A stretch of 45,220 nt of DNA from an uncultured Terriglobales bacterium (GCA_955652395.1 CATPBJ010000112.1:1-45220); one strand, 5' to 3'; positions 7,810 to 16,788 are shown, counted from the stretch's first letter. Numbers and translations are program-made. Notes: generated by a model not told the origin, from the sequence alone.

Positions 7810-7827
7810 GGAGGACACTCGTCCTCC
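7810..7827. repeat. Small palindrome between mce and meaB
   Basis: GGAGGAC (7810-7816) and GTCCTCC (7821-7827) form a perfect 7-bp stem with a 4-nt loop. The core resembles other GC-rich dispersed palindromes here, for example the one after fabF. No T-run follows, so it is not an obvious terminator. Confidence 0.5.
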
Positions 7828-7841
7828 GACAAAAACGCTTG

Positions 7842-8795
7842 TCACGCTTTTCCCATCCTGCCCACAATCTCTTCCACCAGCGTATAAGGGTCGCGTTTGT
7901 GTTCGGCCACTTCGGCGGCGTAGCGGGCGACCGCGCCGTTCCCTAGCTGCTCGCGTGCCCGGTCTAACAGCGCATCGCGCAACATCTCGACCAGGCGATT
8001 TTGCCAGTTCTGAACATTGTGCTGAACCACCAGATTTTCCTTCTGCAGATAGGCCTCGTAGTCACGAATCGCCGCCGCCAGTTCGGCGATGCCGGTGCCT
8101 TCGCTGGCCACCGTCTTCACGATCGGAGGAGTCCAGTTGTCGCTGCGCTCAGCCAGGGACTGCAAAGCGCGAATTTCCCGCTCCACTCGCTCGGCGCCTT
8201 CGCGATCGCTCTTGTTGATGACGAAGATGTCGGCGATCTCCATGATGCCGGCCTTGATGGTTTGCACATCGTCGCCCATACCCGGCATCAGAATGACGAT
8301 GGTGATATCCGCCAGGCGCACAATGTCGACTTCATCCTGCCCGACGCCGACTGTCTCAATCATGACCAGATCGCGTCCCGAGGCATCGAGCACCGTGGCC
8401 ACGTCCGCCGTGGTGCGTGCCAGCCCGCCCAGCGAGCCGCGGGTCGCCATGCTGCGAATATAAATTCCAGGATCGGAAAAATGGTCCTGCATGCGGATGC
8501 GGTCGCCCAGAATGGCCCCGCCCGTGTAGGGACTGGTGGGATCCACGGCGATGATGCCTACCGTCCTGTTTTCCTTGCGATAGTGGCGGGCGAGTTGGTC
8601 GACCAGCGTGCTCTTGCCCGCACCCGGCGGGCCGGTGAGTCCCAACAGTCGGGCGTGTCCGCTATGTGGAAACAGGGCCTTGAGCAGTTCAGACCATCCT
8701 GGCGTGCGGTTTTCGACCGTGCTGATGACACGGGCGAGGGCGCGCGCATCGCCCGCGCGGAGTTGATCAACTAGAGGTGGGGCGTCGGAATTCAA
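7842..8795 (-). CDS. meaB: Methylmalonyl-CoA mutase-associated GTPase MeaB (ArgK family)
   Basis: 317 residues from a TTG. MeaB is a G3E GTPase that gates adenosylcobalamin delivery to methylmalonyl-CoA mutase and protects it from inactivation. Motifs are clear: Walker A GPPGAGKS at residues 55-62, VDPTSPYTGGAILGDRIRM, ETVGVGQDEVDI (switch region) and NKSD for guanine specificity. The next gene is methylmalonyl-CoA epimerase, so the pathway context fits. There is no good ribosome binding site upstream of the TTG. Older annotations call this family ArgK kinase; that function is not supported. Confidence 0.94.
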   Translation of the reverse strand: MNSDAPPLVDQLRAGDARALARVISTVENRTPGWSELLKALFPHSGHARLLGLTGPPGAGKSTLVDQLARHYRKENRTVGIIAVDPTSPYTGGAILGDRIRMQDHFSDPGIYIRSMATRGSLGGLARTTADVATVLDASGRDLVMIETVGVGQDEVDIVRLADITIVILMPGMGDDVQTIKAGIMEIADIFVINKSDREGAERVEREIRALQSLAERSDNWTPPIVKTVASEGTGIAELAAAIRDYEAYLQKENLVVQHNVQNWQNRLVEMLRDALLDRAREQLGNGAVARYAAEVAEHKRDPYTLVEEIVGRMGKA

Positions 8796-8891
8796 GCAAG
8801 TAAGTGTAAAGCAGAATCACGAACCACTGCACGGCGGCCGTCAGCCAGGAAGAAGTCTCGCTAATAATACCCTCGGGTACATCAGATTGCA

Positions 8892-10469
8892 TTGGCAAAT
8901 CGTGCTTTATATTGCAAAGTACATCGCATGCTGGCTCTGAATGATCCGTTCCTTCGACCGATTCCCAAACGCTGGATTCCAGCGGAAATGACCACACCAC
9001 CAAAGCTCGATCCGGACGCGCCTGCCGCTTCGATCAATCTATGTTACGCGCTGCTCATCAACCCGTTTTATCCCAAAGACGCAAATGCCAGCTTCGGCAA
9101 ACACGTGCTCACGCCAACGCTTGCGCTCACCAGTGTTGCCGCTACCACGCCGGAACATTGGCGCGTGGAGTACTGGGACGAGAACCTCCTGCATGGACGT
9201 CCGCCGCATGATCCGCTTCCGCAGGTCGTCGGCATCACCGTGCACTTAACGTTTTGCCATCGCGCCTACGAACTGGCCAGGTGGTACCGGAACCGGGGCT
9301 CGAAAGTAGTCCTGGGCGGACTGCACGTCTTGTCCTGCCCCGATGAGTGTGCGCCTCATGCGGATGCTCTGGCTCTGGGAGACGGGGTGCAGCTCTGGCC
9401 CAAGATTTTGCGCGACGTGGAAACGGGTCAGCTGCAATCCCGCTACCTCGCGACCTATGAAAACGACTATTCCGATGATCCCCGGCCCCGCCGCTCAATG
9501 CTGCGTCGCGCGAGTTTCTTGACCACCACCAGCCTTATTGCCACGCGGGGCTGCCACAACCGGTGCGGCTTCTGTTATTTGGCGACGGATGGCCTGCGAA
9601 TACCGTACCGCATGCGCCATCCACAGCAGGTAGCAACCGAGTTCGCCGCTGACGGACAGCCTTATGCAGTATTTGTTGACAACAATCTAGGGTCCCGTCG
9701 CGATTATCTGCATGCCCTATGTGCGGAGCTTCGGCCGCTTAACAAGATCTGGTCCGCAGCGGTCACGATTGACGTTACCGACGATCCCAGCCTCATCCGC
9801 AACATGGCCTTAGCTGGATGTACCGGCGTTTTCGTCGGCTTCGAGTCCCTATCAGACAAGAATCTGGCCGATGCCCACAAGAAAACGCCGCAAACCTTAG
9901 ACTACGCACGCCGGGTGCGCATGCTGCACGACTATGGCATCCAAGTAAACGGTTCCTTCGTCCTCGGCTTCGACCACGACCGGAAGGATGTCTTTACTCG
10001 TACGGCAGACTGGATTGAGGAAAACCGTTTGGAGTGCGCCACATTCCACATTCTTACACCCTATCCGGCCACACCCTTGTTTCGGCAGATGGAAGCGCAA
10101 GGCCGCCTGTTACATCGAGATTGGTCCCTGTACGACACGGCGCATGCAGTTTTTCGGCCCCAACACATGACCCCAGAGGAGCTGGAGCTTGGGTATGCTT
10201 GGATCTACCAGCGCTTGTTTTCGCATGTCTCGATCTGGCGCCGCCGCCCGGAAGACTGGCGCGCGGTCCCAATGTATCTGGCCATGTCGTACTTGTATAA
10301 GCGTTCGAACCGCTTTTGGCACCAACTGATCAGGCACGATCTGGTGCATGCGGTGTGGCGCCCCCTGGTTGAGATCACCCGCCTGCGGCACATATACTAT
10401 CGGCGAAGACTAATGCAGGGTCACGCAGGCATCGCGGCTTCCGGGCAGATCGTAGCGGCCGGAGTTTAG
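8892..10469 (+). CDS. B12-binding-type radical SAM protein
   Basis: 525 residues if the TTG at 8892 is used, or 513 from the ATG at 8928; I cannot decide, as neither has a good ribosome binding site. The N-terminal third has a cobalamin-binding Rossmann pattern (VVLGGLHVLSCPDE, then DALALGDGVQLWP). The radical SAM core starts with TRGCHNRCGFCYL, a CX3CX2C cluster motif (Cys 221/225/228 in TTG numbering). It is followed by FVGFESLS and a VLGFDHD segment typical of class B radical SAM enzymes. The C-terminal 100 residues are basic and aromatic. Family members include methylases and lipid-modifying enzymes; the substrate here is unknown. It is divergent from meaB and convergent with an acyl-CoA dehydrogenase only 20 nt away. 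Confidence 0.85.
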   Translation: MANRALYCKVHRMLALNDPFLRPIPKRWIPAEMTTPPKLDPDAPAASINLCYALLINPFYPKDANASFGKHVLTPTLALTSVAATTPEHWRVEYWDENLLHGRPPHDPLPQVVGITVHLTFCHRAYELARWYRNRGSKVVLGGLHVLSCPDECAPHADALALGDGVQLWPKILRDVETGQLQSRYLATYENDYSDDPRPRRSMLRRASFLTTTSLIATRGCHNRCGFCYLATDGLRIPYRMRHPQQVATEFAADGQPYAVFVDNNLGSRRDYLHALCAELRPLNKIWSAAVTIDVTDDPSLIRNMALAGCTGVFVGFESLSDKNLADAHKKTPQTLDYARRVRMLHDYGIQVNGSFVLGFDHDRKDVFTRTADWIEENRLECATFHILTPYPATPLFRQMEAQGRLLHRDWSLYDTAHAVFRPQHMTPEELELGYAWIYQRLFSHVSIWRRRPEDWRAVPMYLAMSYLYKRSNRFWHQLIRHDLVHAVWRPLVEITRLRHIYYRRRLMQGHAGIAASGQIVAAGV

Positions 10470-10489
10470 TAGCAGCTTGATATGTCGAG

Positions 10490-11632
10490 TCAGTCCTTCA
10501 ACAACTGCCGCGCAATGACCAGCCGCTGGATTTCGCTCGTCCCCTCGCCGATGGTGCATAGCTTCACGTCACGGTAAAACTTTTCCGCGGGATAGTCTTT
10601 GATAAACCCGTACCCGCCGTGAATCTGCACTCCCTCGTTGGCACACCGGACGGCCACTTCGCTGGCGTAGAGCTTGGCCATGGACGATTCCAGCGTAGTC
10701 TTCATCCCGGCATCTTTCATGGCGGCCGCGCGCAAGGTCAGCAGCTTGGCGGCTTCAATTTCGGTGGCCATGTCGGCCAGCTTCCACTGGATCGCCTGAA
10801 AGTCGCTGATCGCCTTGCCAAACTGCTTGCGCTGCTTGGAATACTTCAGCGCGGCCTCGTAAGCGCCCTCGGCCATGCCCAGCGACAGCGCCGCGATTGA
10901 GATGCGGCCGCCATCCAGCACGCGCATAGCGTCGATAAATCCGTCACCTTCCTTGCCGCAAAGGTTCTCGGCCGGAATGACGCAATCTTCAAAAATCAAT
11001 TCAGCCGTATCGCTGGCCCGCAAGCCGAGCTTGTTCTCTTTCTTTCCCGGGCGAAACCCCTTCGTTCCTTTTTCCACGATGAAGGCCGATAGTCCATGCG
11101 TGTGCGCGGCGCGGTCGGTCACGGCAATCACTACCAGAACATCGGCGTAGTGGCCATTGGTGCAGAAAGTCTTGGTGCCGTTCAGCACCCAGTTATTTCC
11201 CTTGCGCATTGCCGCCATACGCGCGCTACCCGCGTCTGATCCGGACGAAGGCTCGGTCAGGCCCCAGGCTCCGATGGCGTCGCCCGAGGCCAGCGGGCTG
11301 ACGTACTTTTTCTTCTGCGCTTCATTCCCGGCAAGAAAAATATGGTTTGAGCACAGCGAGGTATGGGCCGCAACGATAATTCCCACCGAGCCGTCCACGC
11401 GGGAGAGTTCTTCGATAGCCGTGACATATTCGACATAACCCATGCCGGCGCCGCCGTACTCGGGCGGAAACACAATGCCCAGCAGACCGAGTTTGCCGAG
11501 TTCTTTGACCGTCGCCAACGGGAATTCACCGGCCTCGTCCCACTCCATGACGTGGGGCGCGATTTCGCACTCGGCAAATTCGCGGATGCTCTTCTTCAGT
11601 TGAAGCTGTTCTTCGTTGAGTTGGAAATCCAA
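10490..11632 (-). CDS. Acyl-CoA dehydrogenase
   Basis: 380 residues from a TTG start with GGAGG 4 nt upstream. FAD enzyme of beta-oxidation or branched-chain acyl-CoA breakdown. Visible motifs: [14 protein letters not shown] (flavin and substrate binding), [23 protein letters not shown], and the C-terminal [20 protein letters not shown]. The closing [15 protein letters not shown] contains the Glu that acts as catalytic base in the short/medium-chain group. The length is normal for the family. Substrate chain length cannot be judged. No electron-transfer flavoprotein genes are nearby. An AT-rich patch at 11675-11690 upstream is a possible promoter. Confidence 0.95.
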   Translation of the reverse strand: MDFQLNEEQLQLKKSIREFAECEIAPHVMEWDEAGEFPLATVKELGKLGLLGIVFPPEYGGAGMGYVEYVTAIEELSRVDGSVGIIVAAHTSLCSNHIFLAGNEAQKKKYVSPLASGDAIGAWGLTEPSSGSDAGSARMAAMRKGNNWVLNGTKTFCTNGHYADVLVVIAVTDRAAHTHGLSAFIVEKGTKGFRPGKKENKLGLRASDTAELIFEDCVIPAENLCGKEGDGFIDAMRVLDGGRISIAALSLGMAEGAYEAALKYSKQRKQFGKAISDFQAIQWKLADMATEIEAAKLLTLRAAAMKDAGMKTTLESSMAKLYASEVAVRCANEGVQIHGGYGFIKDYPAEKFYRDVKLCTIGEGTSEIQRLVIARQLLKD

Positions 11633-11674
11633 GATGCCTCCGGGTCCAACCAGGAACTCGCTACGACGTCGCGG

Positions 11675-11690
11675 AAATTAATTTTAATTA
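11675..11690 (-). promoter_or_regulatory. AT-rich near-palindrome upstream of the acyl-CoA dehydrogenase
   Basis: A stretch of almost pure A/T (AATTAATTTTAATTA) in otherwise GC-rich DNA, 43-58 nt before the TTG start at 11632. It is close to self-complementary. It could be an A/T promoter element or a TetR-type operator; no convincing -35 box is visible. Confidence 0.3.
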
Positions 11691-11780
11691 GAACATAGCG
11701 CTCGAGGGAGAAGAAGTCCGGCACCGACCGTTGGCGGATCAGCGAGGAAACGCGCATTTCAGCCCCCAAGCCAGGCCCCA

Positions 11781-11979
11781 TCAGAAAACCGGCAGAAGGT
11801 AGATAGCCACAATGATACCGCCCACAATCAGCAGCATGGTTCTTGCGCGGCGTACCGACTGCTGTTGGGTTGCGATGGCCGGCTGCTGATTTCCCAGGGC
11901 CAGCTTGGAATTTTCGATCTGTGGCTTCTCGAAGTCACGGATTTCCCTCGAGAAGTTGGATCACCTTGTCGTCCGACAT
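11781..11979 (-). pseudogene. Small C-terminally anchored membrane protein with a one-base frameshift
   Basis: From the ATG at 11979 the frame reads MSDDKVIQLLEGNP and stops. If one C is removed from the CCC run at 11945-11947 the frame continues without a break to a stop at 11781, giving 65 residues. The restored protein has a charged N-terminal helix (LLEEIRDFEKPQIEN), a Gln-rich linker (GNQQPAIATQQQ), a basic VRRAR stop, and one C-terminal transmembrane helix (MLLIVGGIIVAIYLLPVF). The total of 199 nt is 66 codons plus one base, as expected for a single insertion. It may be a recent mutation or a sequencing error. Function unknown. Confidence 0.65.
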
Positions 11980-12092
11980 GACTCTGCGCTCCGAGTCCTA
12001 TCTGACTATGCGAAAGAATAAGCGCGAAAGAGTGCGGAAGGAGTACGCCCTTGGTATAAGGACTCGAAGCACTGTTTCCTGGATGACAGGGC

Positions 12093-13277
12093 CTAACCGA
12101 TCCGTTCCGCGGTCAAAAACCGCTCAAATACTTCGTTCGAAAGCAGTCTTCCGCGCGGTGTCAGCCGGATCACATCGCCGTCGCGTTCCAGCAGCCCCGC
12201 TTCCACGCACTCCGAAATGGTGCCGGAGTGACTCTCGGTTGCCGATTCCCCGAATTCAGCACTGACTTTTTCCAAGTCCACGCCGTGGTTCAGGCGCAGC
12301 CCCAGGAAGAAGGTCTCTTCCAGAGCAGCTTGCGTCGACACCGGTATTTTCTTGGGCGGCGCTCCGGCCACGTATTCCTCGAGCAAGTCCGGCGAAGAGA
12401 ATCGCACCGCTTCTCCCCGTTTCGCGGCGCAGGGCAGCATGGAATGGGCATCTATGCCAAAGCCGAGATACGGCAGGCGTGTCCAGTATTTCAGATTATG
12501 ACGCGACTCCTGCCCAGGCCGGGCGAAGTTCGAAATCTCGTACTGGCATACTCCCGCCGACTCCAGCCGCTCGCAGGCGGTTTCGTAGAAGTCGGCAGTG
12601 AGTTCGTCGTCGGGAACGAAATGCGCATGGTATCTTGTACCGCCTGCGGTCAGCTCGCGTCCCAGGCGTGAGTCGTCATCCACCTCCAGCATGTAGACGC
12701 TGACGTGAGGCACTCCGGTGGCGACCACCTCGGCGATGGAAAAGTCCCAGCTCTCAGCCGTCTGGTGAGGGAGGCCGGCAATCAGATCAGTGTTGATGTT
12801 CTCAATACCGGCGGCGCGGAGATGGGCAATATCCTCGACCACGGTCGCGCGCTGGTGCAGACGTCCGACCGACGCTGCCTCGATATCGACAAACGACTGC
12901 ACTCCCAGGCTTACCCGATTCACTCCGCAGCGCTGCAATGCTTCGATCATCGCTGGAGACATGGTTCCGGGGGCGCATTCCACCGTGATCTCTGCGCCTC
13001 TCTCAACCGCAAACTTTTGCGAAATCGTGACAAATAAGCGCTCCAACTGGTTTATATCGAGTATCGTAGGAGTGCCGCCGCCGACAAAAATGGAGTCGGC
13101 CGAGAATTCCAACACGCCGCCCATCTGTTCCGCGGTTTTGCCGCCGCGGTTGATGTCGGCGGCCACACGTTCCACGTAGCGTTCAAAGACGGCCCGGGAA
13201 AAGACGTCCGAGCGAAAGTTGCAATAGGTACACTTAGTCCGGCAGAACGGCACCGAGATATAGAGGCCAAGGGACAT
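12093..13277 (-). CDS. hemW: Radical SAM heme chaperone HemW
   Basis: 394 residues. It starts MSLGLYISVPFCRTKCTYCNF, in which Cys12, Cys16 and Cys19 form the CX3CX2C radical SAM cluster. The absence of extra N-terminal residues, together with VPFC, is typical of HemW rather than of oxygen-independent coproporphyrinogen oxidase HemN, which is longer. Other family motifs: FVGGGTPTIL, VSLGVQSF, DLIAGLPHQT, YEISNFARPG and LGFGIDAHSM. HemW binds heme and is thought to load it into target proteins; the family is often misannotated as HemN. The HemW C-terminal domain (LNHGVDLEKV) is present. It stands alone, divergent from the ketosynthase gene. Confidence 0.92.
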   Translation of the reverse strand: MSLGLYISVPFCRTKCTYCNFRSDVFSRAVFERYVERVAADINRGGKTAEQMGGVLEFSADSIFVGGGTPTILDINQLERLFVTISQKFAVERGAEITVECAPGTMSPAMIEALQRCGVNRVSLGVQSFVDIEAASVGRLHQRATVVEDIAHLRAAGIENINTDLIAGLPHQTAESWDFSIAEVVATGVPHVSVYMLEVDDDSRLGRELTAGGTRYHAHFVPDDELTADFYETACERLESAGVCQYEISNFARPGQESRHNLKYWTRLPYLGFGIDAHSMLPCAAKRGEAVRFSSPDLLEEYVAGAPPKKIPVSTQAALEETFFLGLRLNHGVDLEKVSAEFGESATESHSGTISECVEAGLLERDGDVIRLTPRGRLLSNEVFERFLTAERIG

Positions 13278-13368
13278 CGTGACTGATTATCCCACTTCGC
13301 GTAGCATGGACAGCGGTCAAGTCGTCCGAAAACGAGTGGTTCGGGACAGAAACAGTATTTAGAAACTC

Positions 13369-14619
13369 ATGGTTCCTCGCGTAGTCATAACAGGAGTCGG
13401 TGTCGTAAGCCCCAACGGTATAGGCAAAGAAGCCTTTTGTCTCGCTCTCCTCGGCGGAAAATCGGGGGTGAAACGCATCTCCCGCTTCGATCCGTCTTCG
13501 CTCCCGGTACACATCGCCGGCGAGATTCCTGAGTTTGACGAACTAGCCTGGGTGGACGTGCGCGAACGCAAACATGTCTCCCGCGTGGTGCCGCTGGCCG
13601 TGGCTGCCTCGACGGAAGCAATCAAGGATGCCGGCCTCGATCCCTCCACCATGTCCCTGGAGGAAAAGCGTGAGATTGGCGTGATTCTGGGCACGGGCGG
13701 CGGGGCACAGGAATTCTCCGAGGAGCAATACCGGCTGTGGCATAGTGGACACGTGAAACAGGTCAGCCTGTTCTGCATTCCCAGCGGCACTATGGGGACA
13801 CTGCCAAGCGAAATCAGCATGCGCTTCGGATTTCGCGGCTACAGCCACGTGGTGACCGCTGGCTGCACTTCTTCCACCGACGCTATCGGCTATGCCTACC
13901 AGCATATTCAGGCGGGCGTGCTGCCCATGTTTCTGGTGGGCGGTGTGGATTCACCTATCACTCCCGGCATCATCAAGGGCTATTCGTTGCTGCGCGCGCT
14001 GACCCAGTCCTGGAATCACGCTCCCGAGAGCGCATCGCGGCCATTTTCCGCCGACCGTGACGGCTTTGTCATCGCCGAAGGCTCGTGGATGTTCATTCTC
14101 GAGGACTCCGACCATGCGCGCGCGCGGGGCGCCCACATCTACGCCGAAATCGTCGGTTACGGTTCGACCTGCGAAGCTTTCCACCGGGTGCGCATGAGCG
14201 AGTCGCCTGAAGAGCCGGCTCGCGCCATCACGCTGGCCCTCGAAGAGGCCAGCCTCGCGCCGGAAGACATCCAGTACGTCAACCTGCATGGCACTTCCAC
14301 GGAAATGAATGACCGGGTCGAAACGAGGGCGTTGAAGCTGGCGCTCGGCGAGCATGCCGGGAGAATTCCCATGTCGGGGCTGAAATCGCAGATCGGACAC
14401 GCTCAGGGCGCCTGCGGCTCAGCCAGCCTGGCGGCCACGCTGATCGCGATGGAACACGGTAAGATTCCGCCCACCATCAATCTGGACGCACCCGATCCGG
14501 AATGCGATCTGGATTACGTACCCGACATCGGCCGCAAGGCCCAGATCGAGTATGCGATCTGTAACTGCGTGGGCTTCGGATCGAAGAACTCGGCGTTGGT
14601 GCTGAAAAAGACCGCGTAG
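13369..14619 (+). CDS. FabF-like beta-ketoacyl-ACP synthase with type II PKS-like active site region
   Basis: 416 residues, thiolase fold. The Cys-His-His triad is complete: Cys166 in TAGCTSSTDAIGYAY, His307 in NLHGTSTEMND, and His344 in KSQIGHAQGACG. The sequence around the Cys (GCTS rather than ACAT) and the segment SRPFSADRDGFVIAEGS followed by DHARARGAHIYAEIVGY resemble ketosynthase-alpha subunits of aromatic type II polyketide systems more than housekeeping FabF. No chain-length factor, ACP, ketoreductase or cyclase gene is nearby, so the pathway is unknown. The gene is isolated between hemW and an ABC exporter. Its TAG stop is the first part of a GC-rich multi-hairpin element. Confidence 0.88.
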   Translation: MVPRVVITGVGVVSPNGIGKEAFCLALLGGKSGVKRISRFDPSSLPVHIAGEIPEFDELAWVDVRERKHVSRVVPLAVAASTEAIKDAGLDPSTMSLEEKREIGVILGTGGGAQEFSEEQYRLWHSGHVKQVSLFCIPSGTMGTLPSEISMRFGFRGYSHVVTAGCTSSTDAIGYAYQHIQAGVLPMFLVGGVDSPITPGIIKGYSLLRALTQSWNHAPESASRPFSADRDGFVIAEGSWMFILEDSDHARARGAHIYAEIVGYGSTCEAFHRVRMSESPEEPARAITLALEEASLAPEDIQYVNLHGTSTEMNDRVETRALKLALGEHAGRIPMSGLKSQIGHAQGACGSASLAATLIAMEHGKIPPTINLDAPDPECDLDYVPDIGRKAQIEYAICNCVGFGSKNSALVLKKTA

Positions 14620-14685
14620 GGGCAGGTGTCCTCGCCTGCCCGGCGGAGCAGCGCTCCGCAGCACTGGCGGGCTTCGCTCGCCCGC
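14617..14685. repeat. Triple-hairpin REP-like element after the ketosynthase gene
   Basis: Three GC-rich stems in a row: GGGCAGG/CCTGCCC (14620-14626 with 14635-14641), GCGGAGC/GCTCCGC (14643-14649 with 14653-14659), and GCGGGC/GCCCGC (14667-14672 with 14680-14685). There is no T tract. The left end includes the ketosynthase TAG stop. The serial-hairpin layout resembles the insert in the ABC exporter gene. Confidence 0.65.
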
Positions 14686-14799
14686 TCAGATGCGGACATC
14701 TGGCCCAGGTAACGCCCTAGCCCGAAAAACCTTTTCCATCTTCCCCTCTTCTTTCTTAATCTACTTAAGGTATCTTTAGCTGATACCCCAAGCTATCCG

Positions 14800-16788
14800 A
14801 TGGCCCAAGAAGAAGAGGTACTAGGTAAAGCGTATGACAGCCGCCTGATGAAGCGGCTGCTCCAGTATTTGCGCCCTTACAAATGGCAGACAGGGATCGC
14901 CCTGGGCTCGATTCTGCTCAAAGTCGGGGCCGATGTTCTGGGGCCCTATCTCACCAAGGTCGTCATCGATCGCTACCTGGCGCCGGTACCGGGTGGACAC
15001 ACGCCGTTGGATCGCTTCCTGAGCAGCCAGGCGCTGGTCGGCATCGCCCAGGTCGCTGCCATCGGAGTGGTCCTGCTGATCTTCAGTTTCCTGCTGGATT
15101 ATCTTCAGGTCTATTACATGCAGTGGGCGGGGCAGATGGTGATGTTCGATCTGCGCCGCGAGATTTTCCGCCACCTGCAGCACATGCACATCGGCTTCTT
15201 CGACAAGAATCCCGTCGGCCGCTTGGTTACGCGCACCACCTCCGACGTGGACGCGTTGAACGAAATGTTTACCTCCGGTGTGGTATCCATTTTTGAAGAT
15301 GTCTTCGTGCTCGCCGGAATCGTATGGTTCATGCTCCGCATGAACCGGAACCTCGCCCTGATCACCTTTGCAGTCTTACCGCTGATCGGGTTCGCCACTA
15401 AGATCTTCCGCGACAAGGTGCGCGATTCGTACCGGCGCATTCGCACCGCTATCGCCCGGATCAACTCCTACATGCAGGAGCACGTCAGCGGCATGGCTGT
15501 ATTGCAACTTTTTAATCGCGAGCAGCGCGCCTATGACAAATTTTCTGAAGTGAACGCAGTCCACATGGACGCCTTCAAAGACGCGATCATGGCCCATGCT
15601 GTCTACTACCCGGTCGTGGAAATTCTTTCGGCGACCGCGATCGCATGTGTGATCTGGTTCGGCGGCAACGACGTCATACGTGGCGCGACCACAATCGGGG
15701 TCCTCGCGGCTTTTATCCAGTACGCACAACGCTTCTTCCGTCCCATTCAGGACTTTAGCGAGAAATACAACATTCTGCAGTCGGCCATGGCAGCCAGCGA
15801 ACGTGTTTTCAAACTGCTGGACACTCCCGCGGAAATCACTTCGCCCGCGGTTACGAAGACGCCGACGGGGCCGGGACGCATCGTGTTCGATCATGTCTGG
15901 TTCGCATACCGCAATACGCCAGGGAAAGATGGCGGCAAGAACGCGGGCGAGTCGCCCGCGACCACACCAGCGAGCACGGCCCCCGGCGATGGTCATGTGG
16001 GGACGGGGCTTCGCCCCGTCCCGGCCGAGCAAGGGCCGGCTGTTCCTAGCGAACCCGATTGGATTCTTCGCGACGTTTCCTTCACCATCGAACCCGGTGA
16101 AACCGTAGCGATCGTGGGCCACACCGGCGCGGGCAAGACGACGATCATCTCTCTGCTCATGAGATTCTACGACGTCCAAAAGGGCGCGGTCAAAATTGAC
16201 GGCATCGATGTAAAAGATATGGACCTGGCCGAACTTCGCCGCCGCTACGGTGTGGTCCTGCAAGACCCGTTTCTGTTTACCGGAACGGTCGAGGGCAACA
16301 TCCGCCTGGGCACGGAATGGATTACGGACCAGGACGTGGAAAAAGCTGCCGAAAATGTAAACCTTGCCGACTTCATCCGCGGGCTTCCGCAAGGCTTCAA
16401 GGAAGAGGTCCACGAGCGCGGCTCAACCCTCTCCACCGGTCAGAAGCAACTCATCTCGTTTGCCCGTGCGCTGGCGCACGACCCCAAGATCCTGATTCTG
16501 GACGAAGCCACCTCGAGCGTGGACACCGAGACCGAGTTGCGGGTACGAGACGCACTCAACCGCATGGTCGAGGGCCGCACATCTGTGGTCATCGCGCATC
16601 GGCTTTCGACCATCCAGCGCGCCGACAAGATTATCGTGATGCACAAGGGCCAGGTGCGCGAAGTAGGCACACACCAGCAACTGCTCGCCCAGCGCGGCAT
16701 TTACTACAAGCTCTACCAGTTGCAATACAAAGACCAGGAGATTCCGGTCGGCGCGGGCGGGCAGGTCACGGCCAACGCGGACGACTAG
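14800..16788 (+). CDS. ABC exporter (MsbA-like fused permease-ATPase) with a repeat-derived insertion
   Basis: 662 residues, longer than the roughly 590-610 usual for homodimeric ABC exporters. The N-terminal half has six membrane segments and the exporter coupling region (HLQHMHIGFFDKNPVGRLVTR). The ATPase half has Walker A GHTGAGKT at residues 440-447, a signature STGQK near 545 and Walker B ILILDEATS near 568. About 45 extra residues (roughly 374-417, Gly/Pro/Ala-rich) separate the first ATPase strand (FDHVWFAYR) from DWILRDVSF. The DNA there is a chain of palindromes shared with other loci, so a mobile repeat appears to have inserted in frame in a surface loop. The substrate may be lipid or drug; the nearby lpxB makes lipid A flipping conceivable but unproven. 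Confidence 0.9.
   Translation: MAQEEEVLGKAYDSRLMKRLLQYLRPYKWQTGIALGSILLKVGADVLGPYLTKVVIDRYLAPVPGGHTPLDRFLSSQALVGIAQVAAIGVVLLIFSFLLDYLQVYYMQWAGQMVMFDLRREIFRHLQHMHIGFFDKNPVGRLVTRTTSDVDALNEMFTSGVVSIFEDVFVLAGIVWFMLRMNRNLALITFAVLPLIGFATKIFRDKVRDSYRRIRTAIARINSYMQEHVSGMAVLQLFNREQRAYDKFSEVNAVHMDAFKDAIMAHAVYYPVVEILSATAIACVIWFGGNDVIRGATTIGVLAAFIQYAQRFFRPIQDFSEKYNILQSAMAASERVFKLLDTPAEITSPAVTKTPTGPGRIVFDHVWFAYRNTPGKDGGKNAGESPATTPASTAPGDGHVGTGLRPVPAEQGPAVPSEPDWILRDVSFTIEPGETVAIVGHTGAGKTTIISLLMRFYDVQKGAVKIDGIDVKDMDLAELRRRYGVVLQDPFLFTGTVEGNIRLGTEWITDQDVEKAAENVNLADFIRGLPQGFKEEVHERGSTLSTGQKQLISFARALAHDPKILILDEATSSVDTETELRVRDALNRMVEGRTSVVIAHRLSTIQRADKIIVMHKGQVREVGTHQQLLAQRGIYYKLYQLQYKDQEIPVGAGGQVTANADD
15940..16040. 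repeat. REP-like multi-palindrome element inside the ABC exporter coding sequence
   Basis: Inverted repeats in series: GCGGGCG/CGCCCGC (15943-15959), GGACGGGGC/GCCCCGTCC (16001-16009 with 16013-16021), and CCGGCC/GGCCGG (16021-16026 with 16034-16039). The first 25 nt match 2918-2942 in the lptE leader at 23 of 25 positions. The reading frame stays open across the element. Confidence 0.8.

Noticed and set aside
7842-8795. ArgK arginine/ornithine kinase label for the MeaB gene
   Set aside because: Context with methylmalonyl-CoA epimerase and G3E motifs supports MeaB; the ArgK kinase label is an older misannotation.
11596-11781. Minus-strand open frame starting at the stop of the frameshifted small protein
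   Set aside because: It runs into the acyl-CoA dehydrogenase in another frame, has no recognisable domain and no ribosome binding site of its own.
12093-13277. Oxygen-independent coproporphyrinogen oxidase HemN
   Set aside because: It lacks the N-terminal extension of HemN and starts directly at the CX3CX2C segment, as HemW does.
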